In this document: positions 37,102 to 45,941 of the stretch, one piece after another
How the letters are laid out: every line of letters begins with the position of its first letter
How positions within the stretch are numbered: position 1 is the first letter of the stretch
From: Nocardia africana NBRC 100379
GTDB lineage: Bacteria; Actinomycetota; Actinomycetes; Mycobacteriales; Mycobacteriaceae
Reading direction: 5' to 3'
DNA length: 64,000 nt
Assembly: GCF_001612635.1 (NCBI RefSeq)
Contig: NZ_BDAV01000002.1
Location: 280,835 to 344,834 of the forward strand
Notes under the pieces: model-generated
Seen by the model: the letters and a program-made list of their open reading frames with translations, nothing else
The model's database searches: none
What the model was told of the DNA's origin: nothing
Made by a program: the position numbers and the translations under genes

Positions 37102-38315
37102 GGGTTACCCACCCCCGGCAGGCCCGCGAACAGCAACTGGAAGACCCGGGGGCCGTTCAGGTGGGTGGACAGTTCCGGTGTGTACACCCGTCCCTCCGAG
37201 GTGTCGGTGACCAGGTAGTTCGCGTGGCTCCCGGGTTTGCGGTCGAGGACGCCCTCGCAGTGCGGGCCACCGGTCGCATTCACCTTCGGCAGATCCTTCG
37301 GATAGGTGTAGGGCGTGCCGCCCGGCATGAAGCTGGCGTTCAACGTCACCCACGGTCCGGTGCCGCCGAAGATCTCGTTGGCTCGCGGAATCGCGCCGGC
37401 GACACCTTCGACGAGGCAGTACAACGCCGGGTTGTATTCGTTGAGCAGTTCGGCGGTCGGCCGCAGCAGATCGAGGGCCGTCGACAGACCGTTCTCGTTC
37501 TCCTTCAGCACCGCGCCCGTGGTGTCGGCCAGGCCGATCAGATTCAGCAGCACGGCGTCGAGGCTGTCCTTGTGGTCGACGATGGTCTTGCTCGTCACGG
37601 ACGCATTGTCGGTCGTGCGCAACAGGTTCGGCGCGGTGTCGGCATACAGGTTGGTGACGCCCACCGACGTCCGCAGATCGCGTTGCAGATCCGGCAGACT
37701 CGGGTTGATGTCGCGCAGATACTCATCGCTGTCGACCAGCAGCTGACCGAGTTTGTCGCCGCGGCCCTGCAAGGCCGTGCCGAGCGCGGTCAGCGTCGCA
37801 TTCAGTTTCTCCGGCTCGATCTTGCCGAGCACATCGGTCAAATGCTGGAAGAGCGTATTGAATTCGACGGTCACCGACTGCGCGGTGAGCGTGGCACCGG
37901 CCTGCAGATGCTGGGCCGACGGAACCTCCGGCTCGACGAAATTCACAAATTTGGCGCCGAAGACGGTGGTGGACCGAATATCCACGGTCGCATTGGCCGG
38001 CACCATCTTCAGCTGATCGGGTTCGATCGCCAGGGTCAGCCGAGCATGGTCGCCGGTATACGCGATATCGGAGACGTGGCCGATCTGCACACCGCGGATC
38101 TTGACCTTCGCATCCTTGTCCATCACCAGGCCGGCCCGCGGGGCGTCGAGATAGACCGGTTTCGATGTGCTGAATCCGCCCACGAACATCGTCAGAGCGA
38201 CGGCGACGATCGCGGCCAGAAACAGAATCAGCGCCACCCCCGAAAGCTTGACACCCCACCCGGCGCCGAAAAACCTTCCGGCGCCTTCCTTTTCGACGAG
38301 TTTATTTGCCGCCAT
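37098..38315 (-). CDS. mce4A: Mce4A, sterol importer subunit
   Basis: A 405-residue Mce protein, the first of six. The membrane helix (GVALILFLAAIVAVALTMFV) precedes the Mce domain (VYLDAPRAGLVMDKDAKVKI). The helical region and a C-terminal segment with two Cys follow. It starts five bases after yrbE4B. In M. tuberculosis Mce4A is needed for growth on cholesterol and contributes to persistence in mice; transport of sterol here is inferred from synteny. Confidence 0.93.
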   Translation of the reverse strand: MAANKLVEKEGAGRFFGAGWGVKLSGVALILFLAAIVAVALTMFVGGFSTSKPVYLDAPRAGLVMDKDAKVKIRGVQIGHVSDIAYTGDHARLTLAIEPDQLKMVPANATVDIRSTTVFGAKFVNFVEPEVPSAQHLQAGATLTAQSVTVEFNTLFQHLTDVLGKIEPEKLNATLTALGTALQGRGDKLGQLLVDSDEYLRDINPSLPDLQRDLRTSVGVTNLYADTAPNLLRTTDNASVTSKTIVDHKDSLDAVLLNLIGLADTTGAVLKENENGLSTALDLLRPTAELLNEYNPALYCLVEGVAGAIPRANEIFGGTGPWVTLNASFMPGGTPYTYPKDLPKVNATGGPHCEGVLDRKPGSHANYLVTDTSEGRVYTPELSTHLNGPRVFQLLFAGLPGVGNP

Positions 38316-38320
38316 ACCGC

Positions 38321-39172
38321 CTACCCGGAGAGATGGAAGTTGCCGGAGGTGCCGTAGATCGCCAGCGACATCAGCAGCGTCACCGACACCACTGCCACCA
38401 GCGAGGCGCGCACCGCGTTACCGACCGCGATTCCGACACCGACCGGTCCACCGGTCGCGTTGTAGCCGTAGTAGGTGTGAATCATCATGACCGCCAGGGC
38501 CATGAGGATCGCCTGGACGAACGACCACAGAATGTCACTGGGAATCAGGAATGTGGAGAAGTAGTGGTCGTACACACCGGCCGACTGGCCGTAGATGACG
38601 ACCGTGGCGAAGCGGCTCGCGACGAACGACGCGATGACCGCCAGCGCGTAGAGCGGAACGATCGCGATCATGCCCGCCAGCACCCGGGTGCCCACCAGGA
38701 AGGGCATCGGCCGGATCGCCATGGATTCCAGGGCGTCGATCTCCTCGGCCACCCGCATGGCGCCCAGCTGGGCCGTCGCGCCGGCGCCGATGGTCGCCGC
38801 GAGCCCGATGCCGGAGATCACCGGTGCCGCGATGCGCACATTGAGGAACGCGGCGAAGAATCCGGTCAGCGCCTCGACACCGATATTGCCCAGAGAGCTG
38901 TAGCCCTGCACCGCGATGGTGCCGCCGGTGAACAGGGTGAGGAAGCCGACGATCACCACCGTGCCGCCGATCACCGCCAAAGCGCCTGTGCCCATGCTGA
39001 TTTCGGCGATCAGGCGGATGGTTTCGGTGCGATAGTGCGAGAACGCCTTCGGCACCGAGGCCAGAGACTTCGCGTAGAACTGGGCGTGATGCCCGATTCC
39101 GTCCATCGAACCAGAAACCCGCCGCACACGTCGAACAGTACGGGGGAAGCGGGACTGGATTACGAACGCCAT
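38321..39172 (-). CDS. yrbE4B: YrbE4B, Mce transporter permease
   Basis: A 283-residue MlaE-type permease with about five to six membrane helices. The conserved cytoplasmic loop AEEIDALESMAIRPMPFLV, which contacts the ATPase (MceG/Mlk, encoded elsewhere), is intact. It starts four bases after the yrbE4A stop. It pairs with YrbE4A to form the membrane channel of the Mce4 importer. Confidence 0.93.
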   Translation of the reverse strand: MAFVIQSRFPRTVRRVRRVSGSMDGIGHHAQFYAKSLASVPKAFSHYRTETIRLIAEISMGTGALAVIGGTVVIVGFLTLFTGGTIAVQGYSSLGNIGVEALTGFFAAFLNVRIAAPVISGIGLAATIGAGATAQLGAMRVAEEIDALESMAIRPMPFLVGTRVLAGMIAIVPLYALAVIASFVASRFATVVIYGQSAGVYDHYFSTFLIPSDILWSFVQAILMALAVMMIHTYYGYNATGGPVGVGIAVGNAVRASLVAVVSVTLLMSLAIYGTSGNFHLSG

Positions 39173-39176
39173 CGGA

Positions 39177-39941
39177 TCACCGCACCGTGAACTTGAGACC
39201 GACGGCGGTGACCACGACGTTCACCACGAACAGAGCCATGAAGGAGAAAACCACCGTCTGGTTGACCGCGTCACCCACACTCTTGGGACCGCCCTTGACG
39301 TTGAGACCGAGATAGCAGGCCATCAGCCCGGCGATCAGACCGAACAGCGCGGCCTTGACCTCGGAGATCACCAGCTCCGGCGTATGGGTGAGCAGGGTGA
39401 GCCCGTTGACGAAGGCGCCGGGGTTGACGCCCTGCAGCAGGACCGAGAACAGGAAGCCGCCGGCGATGCCGATCGTCGAGACCAAGCCGTTGAGCAGCGC
39501 CGCGACGAACATCGAGGCGAGGACGCGGGGCACCACCAGGCGATGGATCGGGTCGATACCGAGCACCTTCATGGCGTCGATTTCTTCCCGGATCGTGCGC
39601 GCGCCCAGGTCCGCGCAGATCGCGGTGGCGCCGGCGCCGGCGACGATCAGCACCGTCACGATCGGACCGACCTGGGTGATCGTGCCGAACGCGGCGCCCG
39701 CGCCCGAGAGATCGGCCGCGCCGATCTCTCGCAGCAGAATGTTCAGCGTAAAGCTCACCAGAACCGTGAACGGGATCGCGACCAGGATGGTCGGGATGAT
39801 CGACACCCGTGCGACGAACCACGACTGGTCGACGAATTCCCGTCGCTGAAATGGCGGACGTATCAAGGCCCGCGCCACAGCGGCCACGAGTTCGAAGAAC
39901 CCGCCGACCGCACGCAACGGCACGGCAAGAACCTCGTTCAT
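39177..39941 (-). CDS. yrbE4A: YrbE4A, Mce transporter permease
   Basis: A 254-residue MlaE-type permease with several membrane helices and the coupling loop REEIDAMKVLGIDPIHRLVV. It is the first gene of the ten-gene mce4 operon, which spans 29779-39941 with gaps of five bases or fewer, or overlaps. Two KstR-like sites lie 77 and 156 bases upstream of its start. No ATPase gene is in the operon, as is normal for mce loci. Confidence 0.93.
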   Translation of the reverse strand: MNEVLAVPLRAVGGFFELVAAVARALIRPPFQRREFVDQSWFVARVSIIPTILVAIPFTVLVSFTLNILLREIGAADLSGAGAAFGTITQVGPIVTVLIVAGAGATAICADLGARTIREEIDAMKVLGIDPIHRLVVPRVLASMFVAALLNGLVSTIGIAGGFLFSVLLQGVNPGAFVNGLTLLTHTPELVISEVKAALFGLIAGLMACYLGLNVKGGPKSVGDAVNQTVVFSFMALFVVNVVVTAVGLKFTVR

Positions 39942-40017
39942 TCCGCGATTCCTCCTTGCCGACCCGTACGCGCAACGCTGCGCCAGCGAGCCTCCACACC
40001 TCTTCCGCTCCGAAGAT

Positions 40018-40031
40018 TAGAACACGTTCAC
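40018..40031. promoter_or_regulatory. KstR-like operator, mce4 promoter (site 1)
   Basis: TAGAACACGTTCAC matches TnnAACnnGTTnnA except at the last base. It lies 77 bases upstream of yrbE4A. KstR represses mce4 and sterol genes in mycobacteria and rhodococci and is released by a sterol CoA thioester. Confidence 0.65.
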
Positions 40032-40096
40032 ATCGAATCGGAAGAGAATTTGACATTTTTGACCTGCTCTTTTCATCCGAGCTTCACCTCGGAAGC

Positions 40097-40110
40097 TAGA
40101 ACAGGTTCAT
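40097..40110. promoter_or_regulatory. KstR-like operator, mce4 promoter (site 2)
   Basis: TAGAACAGGTTCAT has the AACnnGTT core with one mismatch at the last position. It lies 79 bases (about 7.5 helical turns) from site 1 in the 279-base gap between hsd4A and yrbE4A. Confidence 0.6.
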
Positions 40111-40220
40111 ACGGTGTATAGAACGCCTTTGTGAGGCACCCCACAACCATCGACCCCCATGTCTACCAAGTGCGAGACCGCCGATCAACCGGAGTTGGTC
40201 GGATGATCCGCACCCGATAA

Positions 40221-41138
40221 TCAGCCGAGATCGTGCAGCGAACTCGCAGAAAACGTACGCCCGGCGGGGCGCTCGGCGAAGTAGGCGCCGAGTGTGTCGG
40301 CGAGTGCGTCCGCATTCCATTCCGCGCCGGCGGCGTCGAAGCGGGCCTCGACTCGAGGCGCGGCCATCAGCGCGACCATCGGGCCGTAGACGACGAATAC
40401 CTGACCGTTGATCGCATCGGCGCCCGGAGAGGCCAGATAGGCGACCAGCCGGGCGACGTGGTCCGGCGACAGAGGGTCCACATCCCCGTCGGGAGCGGCG
40501 GAGAAGACCGATTCCGTCATGGCCGTCCGAGCCCGCGGGCAGATGGCATTGGCGCGCACGCCGTATCGCGACAAACCACGCGAGGCGGACAGTGTCAGCG
40601 CGGTGATTCCGGCTTTCGCGGCCGCGTAATTCGGCTGCCCTTCCGGACCCAGCAAACCGGCTTCCGACGATGTGTTGATCAGGCGCCCGTAAATTGGAGC
40701 ACCGGATTCCTTCGATTTACCGCGCCAGTAGGCGGCGGCATTCCGCGACAACAGGAAATGGCCGCGCAGATGGACCGCGAGGACCGCGTCCCAGTCCTCG
40801 TCGGAGAGATTGAAAAGCATGCGGTCACGGACGATTCCCGCATTGTTCACGACGATGTCCACACCGCCGAACGTCTCGTCCGCCGTGCGAATCAGGGCGT
40901 CGGCGGTGGCGCGCTCGGCCACACTGCCACCCACGAATTCCGCTTTCGCGCCCAGCGCACGGATATCGGCGAGGGTGGCGGCCACCGCATCGCTTTCGGC
41001 CAGATCGTTGACCACCACCGAGGCGCCGGCCCCGGCCAGCGCCAGCGCTTCGGCCCGCCCGAGGCCCGCGCCGGCTCCGGTCACGATCGCTACCTTGCCG
41101 GACAGATCCGTCCCCGGCTGATTCGACGATTCACTCAC
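40221..41138 (-). CDS. hsd4A: Short-chain dehydrogenase Hsd4A-type (steroid)
   Basis: A 305-residue classical SDR. The cofactor motif TGAGAGLGRAEALAL, the VNNAG motif, the catalytic Ser in INTSSEAG and the YAAAK Tyr-Lys pair are present. The length with a C-terminal extension of about 50 residues and the position next to yrbE4A match Rv3502c (hsd4A), a 17-beta- or 3-hydroxyacyl-type dehydrogenase in sterol side-chain degradation. A KstR-like site lies just 10 bases upstream of its start. The exact substrate (C22/C24-hydroxyacyl-CoA or 17-beta-hydroxysteroid) is not certain. Confidence 0.85.
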   Translation of the reverse strand: MSESSNQPGTDLSGKVAIVTGAGAGLGRAEALALAGAGASVVVNDLAESDAVAATLADIRALGAKAEFVGGSVAERATADALIRTADETFGGVDIVVNNAGIVRDRMLFNLSDEDWDAVLAVHLRGHFLLSRNAAAYWRGKSKESGAPIYGRLINTSSEAGLLGPEGQPNYAAAKAGITALTLSASRGLSRYGVRANAICPRARTAMTESVFSAAPDGDVDPLSPDHVARLVAYLASPGADAINGQVFVVYGPMVALMAAPRVEARFDAAGAEWNADALADTLGAYFAERPAGRTFSASSLHDLG

Positions 41139-41148
41139 GCCGTGACTC

Positions 41149-41162
41149 TAGAACGTGTTCCA
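41149..41162. promoter_or_regulatory. KstR-like operator of hsd4A
   Basis: TAGAACGTGTTCCA matches TnnAACnnGTTnnA exactly. It sits between the stop of fdxD and the start of hsd4A, so hsd4A has its own controlled promoter although fdxD is only 44 bases upstream on the same strand. Confidence 0.8.
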
Positions 41163-41182
41163 GTTATCGGCAAGCATCCATT

Positions 41183-41371
41183 TCACTGCAACCGCAGGGC
41201 AGCCTTGGGGCACTGCGCGACGGCGGTCTCGACATCGGAGAGCCGGTCCTCGGGCACGTCGGCGGTGAGGATGTGCAACTGGTCCTCATCGTCGAGTTCG
41301 AAGACGTCGGGGGCGATTCCGACGCAAATACCGTTGGCCTCGCACTGATCGAAATCCACACTGACCTTCAT
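41183..41371 (-). CDS. fdxD: Ferredoxin FdxD, [3Fe-4S] type
   Basis: A 62-residue ferredoxin. The cluster ligands are CEANGIC (first and third Cys of the usual CxxCxxC set; the middle one is replaced) and the C-terminal QCPKAAL Cys, the pattern of [3Fe-4S] ferredoxins that feed cytochromes P450. The ATG at 41371 with GGAG seven bases upstream is chosen over an upstream GTG. Position and size match fdxD (Rv3503c). The likely electron acceptor is CYP125, about 18 kb away in this window. A KstR-like site lies about 88 bases upstream. Confidence 0.92.
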   Translation of the reverse strand: MKVSVDFDQCEANGICVGIAPDVFELDDEDQLHILTADVPEDRLSDVETAVAQCPKAALRLQ

Positions 41372-41458
41372 AGACAACTCCTTCACCACCAGGTAGTGCC
41401 GAGCCTACAAGCCCGGCCGGGCCACTGCGGCCGAAGCGGCCGGATTCGGTTTCCATAC

Positions 41459-41472
41459 TGGAACATGTTTCA
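41459..41472. promoter_or_regulatory. KstR-like operator between fdxD and fadE26
   Basis: TGGAACATGTTTCA is an exact match to TnnAACnnGTTnnA. It lies in the divergent gap, about 88 bases from fdxD and 109 bases from fadE26, and could control both directions. Confidence 0.8.
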
Positions 41473-41580
41473 GTAGATATGCAATGATCGACGTCAGGGC
41501 AGATCGGCCCCGGCGCTGATCGTCACAGGGGCGATGTCGTCACATCCGCCATCACCATCACCGAGTACGAGGTAACCGCC

Positions 41581-42774
41581 ATGCGGATTGCTTATACCGA
41601 GCAACAGGAGCAGCTGCGCGCCGAGCTCCGCGACTATTTCGCCAAGCTGATCACGCCGGAGCGCCGCGAGGCCCTGTCGTCGCAGACCGGTGAGTACGGG
41701 CACGGCAACGTCTACCGCGAGGTCGTTCAGCAGATGGGCCACGACGGCTGGCTCACCCTGGGCTGGCCCAAGGAGTACGGCGGCCAGGATCGCTCGACGA
41801 TGGATCAGCTGATCTTCACCGACGAGGCGGCCGTCGCGGGTGCGCCGGTGCCGTTCCTGACCATCAACTCGGTGGCGCCGACGATCATGCACTACGGCAC
41901 CGAGGAGCAGAAGAAGTTCTTCCTGCCCAAGATCTCCGCGGGCGAACTGCACTTCTCCATCGGCTACTCCGAGCCCGGAGCCGGCACCGACCTGGCGTCG
42001 CTGCGCACCACCGCGGTCCGCGACGGTGACGACTGGGTGATCAACGGCCAGAAGATGTGGACCAGCCTCATCCAGTACGCCGACTACATCTGGCTGGCCG
42101 CGCGCACCGACCCGACGGCGAAGAAGCACAAGGGCATCAGCATGTTCATCGTGCCCACCTCGGCCGAGGGCTTCTCCTGGACCCCGGTGCACACGATGGC
42201 CGGGCCCGACACCAGTGCCACCTACTACCAGGATGTGCGGGTGCCGCAGTCGGCGATGGTCGGCCCCGAGAACGGCGGCTGGGCGCTGGTCACCAACCAG
42301 CTCAACCACGAGCGGGTCGCGCTGACCTCGGCGGCTCCGCTGGCGCTGGCGGTCGCGCAGACCACCGAATGGGCGCGCGACACCAAGGATTCCAGCGGTG
42401 CGCGGGTGATCGACAACGAGTGGGTGCGGCTGAATCTGGCCCGCGTGCACGCCAAGGTGGAATTCCTGAAACTGCTGAACTGGGAGATCGCCTCGGGCGC
42501 CGATGCGGGCGGGGATGCCGCGCCCCGGCCGTGGGATGCCTCCACCTGCAAGGTGCTCGGCACCGAATTGGCCACCGAGGCCTACCGACTGCTGATGGAG
42601 ATCCTCGGCCCGCAGGCCTATCTGCGACAGGACTCCCCCGGCGCGCAGCTGCGCGGACGGCTCGAGCGGATGCATCGCGCCTGCCTGATCCTGACCTTCG
42701 GCGGCGGCACCAACGAGGTGCAGCGCGACATCATCGCGATGACCGCCCTGAAACAGCCCGCTGCCGCCCGCTGA
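41581..42774 (+). CDS. fadE26: Acyl-CoA dehydrogenase FadE26 (sterol side chain)
   Basis: A 397-residue acyl-CoA dehydrogenase. FAD-binding and substrate motifs can be read: FSIGYSEPGAGTDLASL, the WVINGQKMWTS strand and the C-terminal TFGGGTNEVQRDIIAM helix. In M. tuberculosis FadE26 and FadE27 (ChsE4-ChsE5) form an alpha2-beta2 enzyme that dehydrogenates the C8 and C5 side chains of steroid CoA esters. The pair here has the same order and spacing. The start at 41581 follows GAGGTAACCGCC. Control is presumably by the KstR-like site at 41459. Confidence 0.92.
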   Translation: MRIAYTEQQEQLRAELRDYFAKLITPERREALSSQTGEYGHGNVYREVVQQMGHDGWLTLGWPKEYGGQDRSTMDQLIFTDEAAVAGAPVPFLTINSVAPTIMHYGTEEQKKFFLPKISAGELHFSIGYSEPGAGTDLASLRTTAVRDGDDWVINGQKMWTSLIQYADYIWLAARTDPTAKKHKGISMFIVPTSAEGFSWTPVHTMAGPDTSATYYQDVRVPQSAMVGPENGGWALVTNQLNHERVALTSAAPLALAVAQTTEWARDTKDSSGARVIDNEWVRLNLARVHAKVEFLKLLNWEIASGADAGGDAAPRPWDASTCKVLGTELATEAYRLLMEILGPQAYLRQDSPGAQLRGRLERMHRACLILTFGGGTNEVQRDIIAMTALKQPAAAR

Positions 42775-42824
42775 GCCGCGGACCGGTCGGAAACGTCGGA
42801 AACGCCGAAGAACTAGGAACAACG

Positions 42825-43922
42825 ATGGATTTCACACTTACCGAGGGGCAGCAGGATCTCGCGCGGCTGACCGGCGAGGTCTGCGCCAAACTGGTCACCG
42901 CCGACCGGCTGCGGGAACTGGACAAGGCCGAGGTCCGCTTCGACGAGCAGCTCTGGCGGTCGCTGGCCGAGACCGGAGTGCTCGCGGCCGCGCTGCCGGA
43001 ATCGGTGGGCGGCAGCGGCCTGGGGGCGCTGGAACAGACCGCGATTCTGCGGGAGATCGGCAAATCCGCCGCCCCCGTTCCCTATCTGTGGTCGGTCGTA
43101 CTCGGCGCCGGTGCACTGGCCCGCTGGGGTGACCGGGCGCAGCGCGAGCTCGCGGCGAAAGCCGGTGCGGGCGAGACGATTCTGACCGTGGCGCTGTCGG
43201 AGGAACGCAACTGGGAGCCGGCGAAGCCCACCACGACCGCGACCGAGGACGGCGGCTGGAAACTCGTCGGCGCCAAGACGGTTGTTCCCTTCGCCGCGCA
43301 GGCCGCGCGAATCCTGGTGCCCGCCACGGTCTCCGGCAAGGCCGCGGTCTTCCTGGTCGACCCGGCGGACGCGCGCGTCACGCCGCAGCAGGTGGTCGAC
43401 CGCAGCCCGCAGGCCGAGGTCGAATTCGATTCCACCCCGGCCGAATTGATCGGCACCGTGGACGACGGCGCGGAGATTCTCGCGTGGCTGCTGAACCATG
43501 GCTGGCTCGGCCTGGCCGCACAGCAGCTGGGAACCCTGGAGCGCGCGATCGAACTCGTCGCCGAATACGGCCGCGAGCGTGAGCAGTTCAATCGCAAGAT
43601 CGGCAGCTTCCAGGCCGTCGCGCAGCGGCTGGCCGACGGCTACATCGATCTGCAAGGACTGCGGCTGGCGGTCACCCAGGCCGCGTGGCGGGTCGACGAG
43701 GGGCTGCCGGCGGACGCGGAGATCCACACCGCCAAGTTCTGGGCCGCCGAGGCCGGTCACCGCATCGCCCACACCGTCGTGCATGTGCACGGTGGCGTCG
43801 GCATCGACCGCGACCACATCGTGCAGTGCTACTTCACCGCCGCCAAACACAACGAATTCGCGCTCGGCGGCGCCACCGATCACCTGCGTGCTCTGGGCAC
43901 CCTCCTGGCCGAGGCCCATTAA
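42825..43922 (+). CDS. fadE27: Acyl-CoA dehydrogenase FadE27 (partner subunit)
   Basis: A 365-residue member of the acyl-CoA dehydrogenase family, shorter and more divergent than FadE26, as expected for the second chain of a heteromeric ChsE-type enzyme. Recognisable parts are DFTLTEGQQDLARL at the start, REQFNRKIGSFQAVAQRLAD and the VHVHGGVGIDRDH motif near the C-terminus. AGGAAC precedes the ATG at 42825. Its final four bases overlap the end of the convergent kinase gene. The two subunits are probably stable only together. Confidence 0.9.
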   Translation: MDFTLTEGQQDLARLTGEVCAKLVTADRLRELDKAEVRFDEQLWRSLAETGVLAAALPESVGGSGLGALEQTAILREIGKSAAPVPYLWSVVLGAGALARWGDRAQRELAAKAGAGETILTVALSEERNWEPAKPTTTATEDGGWKLVGAKTVVPFAAQAARILVPATVSGKAAVFLVDPADARVTPQQVVDRSPQAEVEFDSTPAELIGTVDDGAEILAWLLNHGWLGLAAQQLGTLERAIELVAEYGREREQFNRKIGSFQAVAQRLADGYIDLQGLRLAVTQAAWRVDEGLPADAEIHTAKFWAAEAGHRIAHTVVHVHGGVGIDRDHIVQCYFTAAKHNEFALGGATDHLRALGTLLAEAH

Positions 43923-44473
43923 CGCAGGCGCTCGCCCGGGCCGATCCGCCGCTCCACCGGTTCGGCCCGGGCGAGAATTTCTTCGACGGTTTCCTCGACC
44001 GTGAGATCCGTTGTGTCCAGCCATAATCCGATGCGCGGCGTTTCCGCGTGCAAGACGGTGTCGAGCTGTTCCACGGTGAAGACGCCGTAGGCCTTCTTGT
44101 CCCTACCCGCTTCACGCCGGGCTACCGCGGCCGGACGCGGAGTCAGCACGACCACGTACAGCGGATCGGTGTGAATCTGCTCGATCATCCACGGCAGCAG
44201 GTCGCCCAGGACGACGTCCTGAACCACCGCCGTGAACCCCGCGGCGGCGTACTCGTCGGCCGTCGCGGCCGTCAGACGATGGCGTAACCGCAACTGCCGC
44301 ATGGCTTCTTCGCTGGGCTCGCCCGACATCTCGGCGCGGCCGCCCACGACGAAGCGGCGGAACACGTCCCCCCGAACGTGCGCGGAACTGGGCAGTCGTT
44401 CGGCGAGGGCCTGCGCGACCGTCGATTTTCCGGCCGCTTGGATGCCGGTGATGAGATAGACGGCACTCGTCAT
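43919..44473 (-). CDS. P-loop kinase-like ATPase
   Basis: A 184-residue P-loop protein. The Walker A motif is ITGIQAAGKSTVAQALAE at the N-terminus. A nucleotide-kinase-like pattern follows, with VRGDVFRR, VVQDVVLGDLLPW as the Walker B strand and RREAGRDKKAYG as the Arg-containing lid. It resembles small phosphotransferases such as chloramphenicol 3-O-phosphotransferase or AAA_33 kinases rather than a toxin; no antitoxin gene is adjacent. The ATG at 44473 is chosen because it starts directly at the first strand. It lies at the left edge of the block that has no sterol genes. Confidence 0.75.
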   Translation of the reverse strand: MTSAVYLITGIQAAGKSTVAQALAERLPSSAHVRGDVFRRFVVGGRAEMSGEPSEEAMRQLRLRHRLTAATADEYAAAGFTAVVQDVVLGDLLPWMIEQIHTDPLYVVVLTPRPAAVARREAGRDKKAYGVFTVEQLDTVLHAETPRIGLWLDTTDLTVEETVEEILARAEPVERRIGPGERLR

Positions 44474-44633
44474 GGCCGGACGGTATCGCGCGGGACATCC
44501 GACCGCGAGCGATTTTCCCGATCGGAGCGCCATCGATGCAGCTCAGAGGGGGTACGTCGAGGTGCCCGATGAGTTTGCCACGCCCGCGGCGTCTGTACTG
44601 ACGACACGTATGGATGCCGCGAGAGGAACGACC

Positions 44634-45053
44634 ATGGCCAGCAAGATGATCTTCATCAATCTCCCCGTCGAGGATCTGGAGCGGTCCACATCGTTCTACG
44701 AGGCGCTGGGCTGGAAGGTGAATCCGGACTTCACCGACGAGAACGCCGCCTGCGTGGTGGTCGACGACAACATCTGCCTGATGCTGCTGGTCCGGCAGTA
44801 CTTCGACACCTTCACCAACCGCCCGATCGCCGACACCCGGGCGGCCACCGGCTCGATCTACGCGCTGTCGCTGGGCAGTCGAGCGGAGGTCGAGTCGCTG
44901 ATCGCGGCCGCGGTGGGCGCGGGGGCCACCGAGGAGGTCAGCGAGGACAAACGCGCCCAGGAGGAGGCGGTGGGCATGTTCAGCCGCGCCTTCGTCGATC
45001 CCGACGGTCACCACTGGGAGGGCTTCTGGATGGATTATCCGGGCGGCAACTGA
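44634..45053 (+). CDS. Glyoxalase/bleomycin-resistance-fold (VOC) protein
   Basis: A 139-residue vicinal-oxygen-chelate protein. INLPVEDLERSTSFYEALGW is the typical first beta-alpha unit and FVDPDGHHWEGFWMDY the last strand pair. The family covers lactoylglutathione lyases, dioxygenases and binding proteins; in this subgroup the function is generally unknown. GAGAGGAACG precedes the ATG at 44634. It is divergent from the kinase gene. Confidence 0.85.
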   Translation: MASKMIFINLPVEDLERSTSFYEALGWKVNPDFTDENAACVVVDDNICLMLLVRQYFDTFTNRPIADTRAATGSIYALSLGSRAEVESLIAAAVGAGATEEVSEDKRAQEEAVGMFSRAFVDPDGHHWEGFWMDYPGGN

Positions 45054-45096
45054 CCCGCTCCGGGTGAGCGAGCGACCGGCCGCTCACCCGGGTCCT

Positions 45097-45909
45097 TCAG
45101 GCCGTCTGCGCGTCCAGGAAATTCACGATCTTGGCGTGGAAACCGGCCGGATCCTCGCCCGGAGCGCCGTGGCCGGCGTCGATCTCGGCGTAGCGGGCAT
45201 CGGGTATCGCCGCCAGCAGCTGCTGCTGTTGCGCCGCCGGAACGACCCGATCGTGCGCACTGGCGAGGATCAGCGTCGGCGCGGTGATGCGGCCGAGCAG
45301 ATCGGTGAGATCCACGGTGCGATCCACCTCGGTCTGCCGTGCGGCGCCGCGCGCGATCACCTTCGCCAGCTGTTCGACCAGGGTCGCGTTCTCCTCCGCG
45401 CTCGTCCGTTCCCAGTAGCGCGGACCGAATGCCATCAGCGGCAGCATGTGCGCGAACAGGCTGGTGCCGAAGGCGGCATCGGCGCGCAGCAGCTCGATCC
45501 AGTAGCGGAATTCGGCATCCATCCGAGCGTCGGTGCGCACCCAGCCCGCATGCATCAGCAGGGAGCGAACCCGGTCGGGTGCGGTCGCCGCGACGTGCGC
45601 GGCCACCACCGCACCCAGGGAATGCCCCACCAAATGGAATCGGTTCAGTCCGGCGTGGTCGGCGACGGCGCGCACCTCGGCGGCCAGATCGGCGACGGTG
45701 AGCGGGCCGCCGTGGTCGACGGTGTCGCCGGAACCGGAATAGTCCAGTGCCACAACGGTATAGCGGTCGGCGATGTCGGCGGTGAGTGGCGCCCACTGGT
45801 CGCGTGCCGCCGCCGTGCCGTGCACCAGCACGACGGCCGGACCAGTACCGGTCACGTCGTAGGCGACCTCGGCGGTGCCTGCACCGATTCGGGCGGTTGC
45901 GAATGTCAT
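45097..45909 (-). CDS. Alpha/beta hydrolase
   Basis: A 270-residue alpha/beta hydrolase. LVHGTAAARDQW is the oxyanion strand, FHLVGHSLGAVVAAH the nucleophile elbow, and a C-terminal His lies in IDAGHGAPGEDP. A central lid of about 60 residues follows the nucleophile. The start at 45909 lies 32 bases downstream of the stop codon of a second hydrolase on the same strand; the two probably form an operon. A substrate cannot be assigned. Confidence 0.82.
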   Translation of the reverse strand: MTFATARIGAGTAEVAYDVTGTGPAVVLVHGTAAARDQWAPLTADIADRYTVVALDYSGSGDTVDHGGPLTVADLAAEVRAVADHAGLNRFHLVGHSLGAVVAAHVAATAPDRVRSLLMHAGWVRTDARMDAEFRYWIELLRADAAFGTSLFAHMLPLMAFGPRYWERTSAEENATLVEQLAKVIARGAARQTEVDRTVDLTDLLGRITAPTLILASAHDRVVPAAQQQQLLAAIPDARYAEIDAGHGAPGEDPAGFHAKIVNFLDAQTA

Positions 45910-45941
45910 CGAATATCCTCGTCTCGCAGTGGTATCGGTGA

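Noticed and set aside
43919..44473. Zeta-toxin or toxin-antitoxin module
   Set aside because: The P-loop kinase fold is general and there is no small antitoxin gene on either side.
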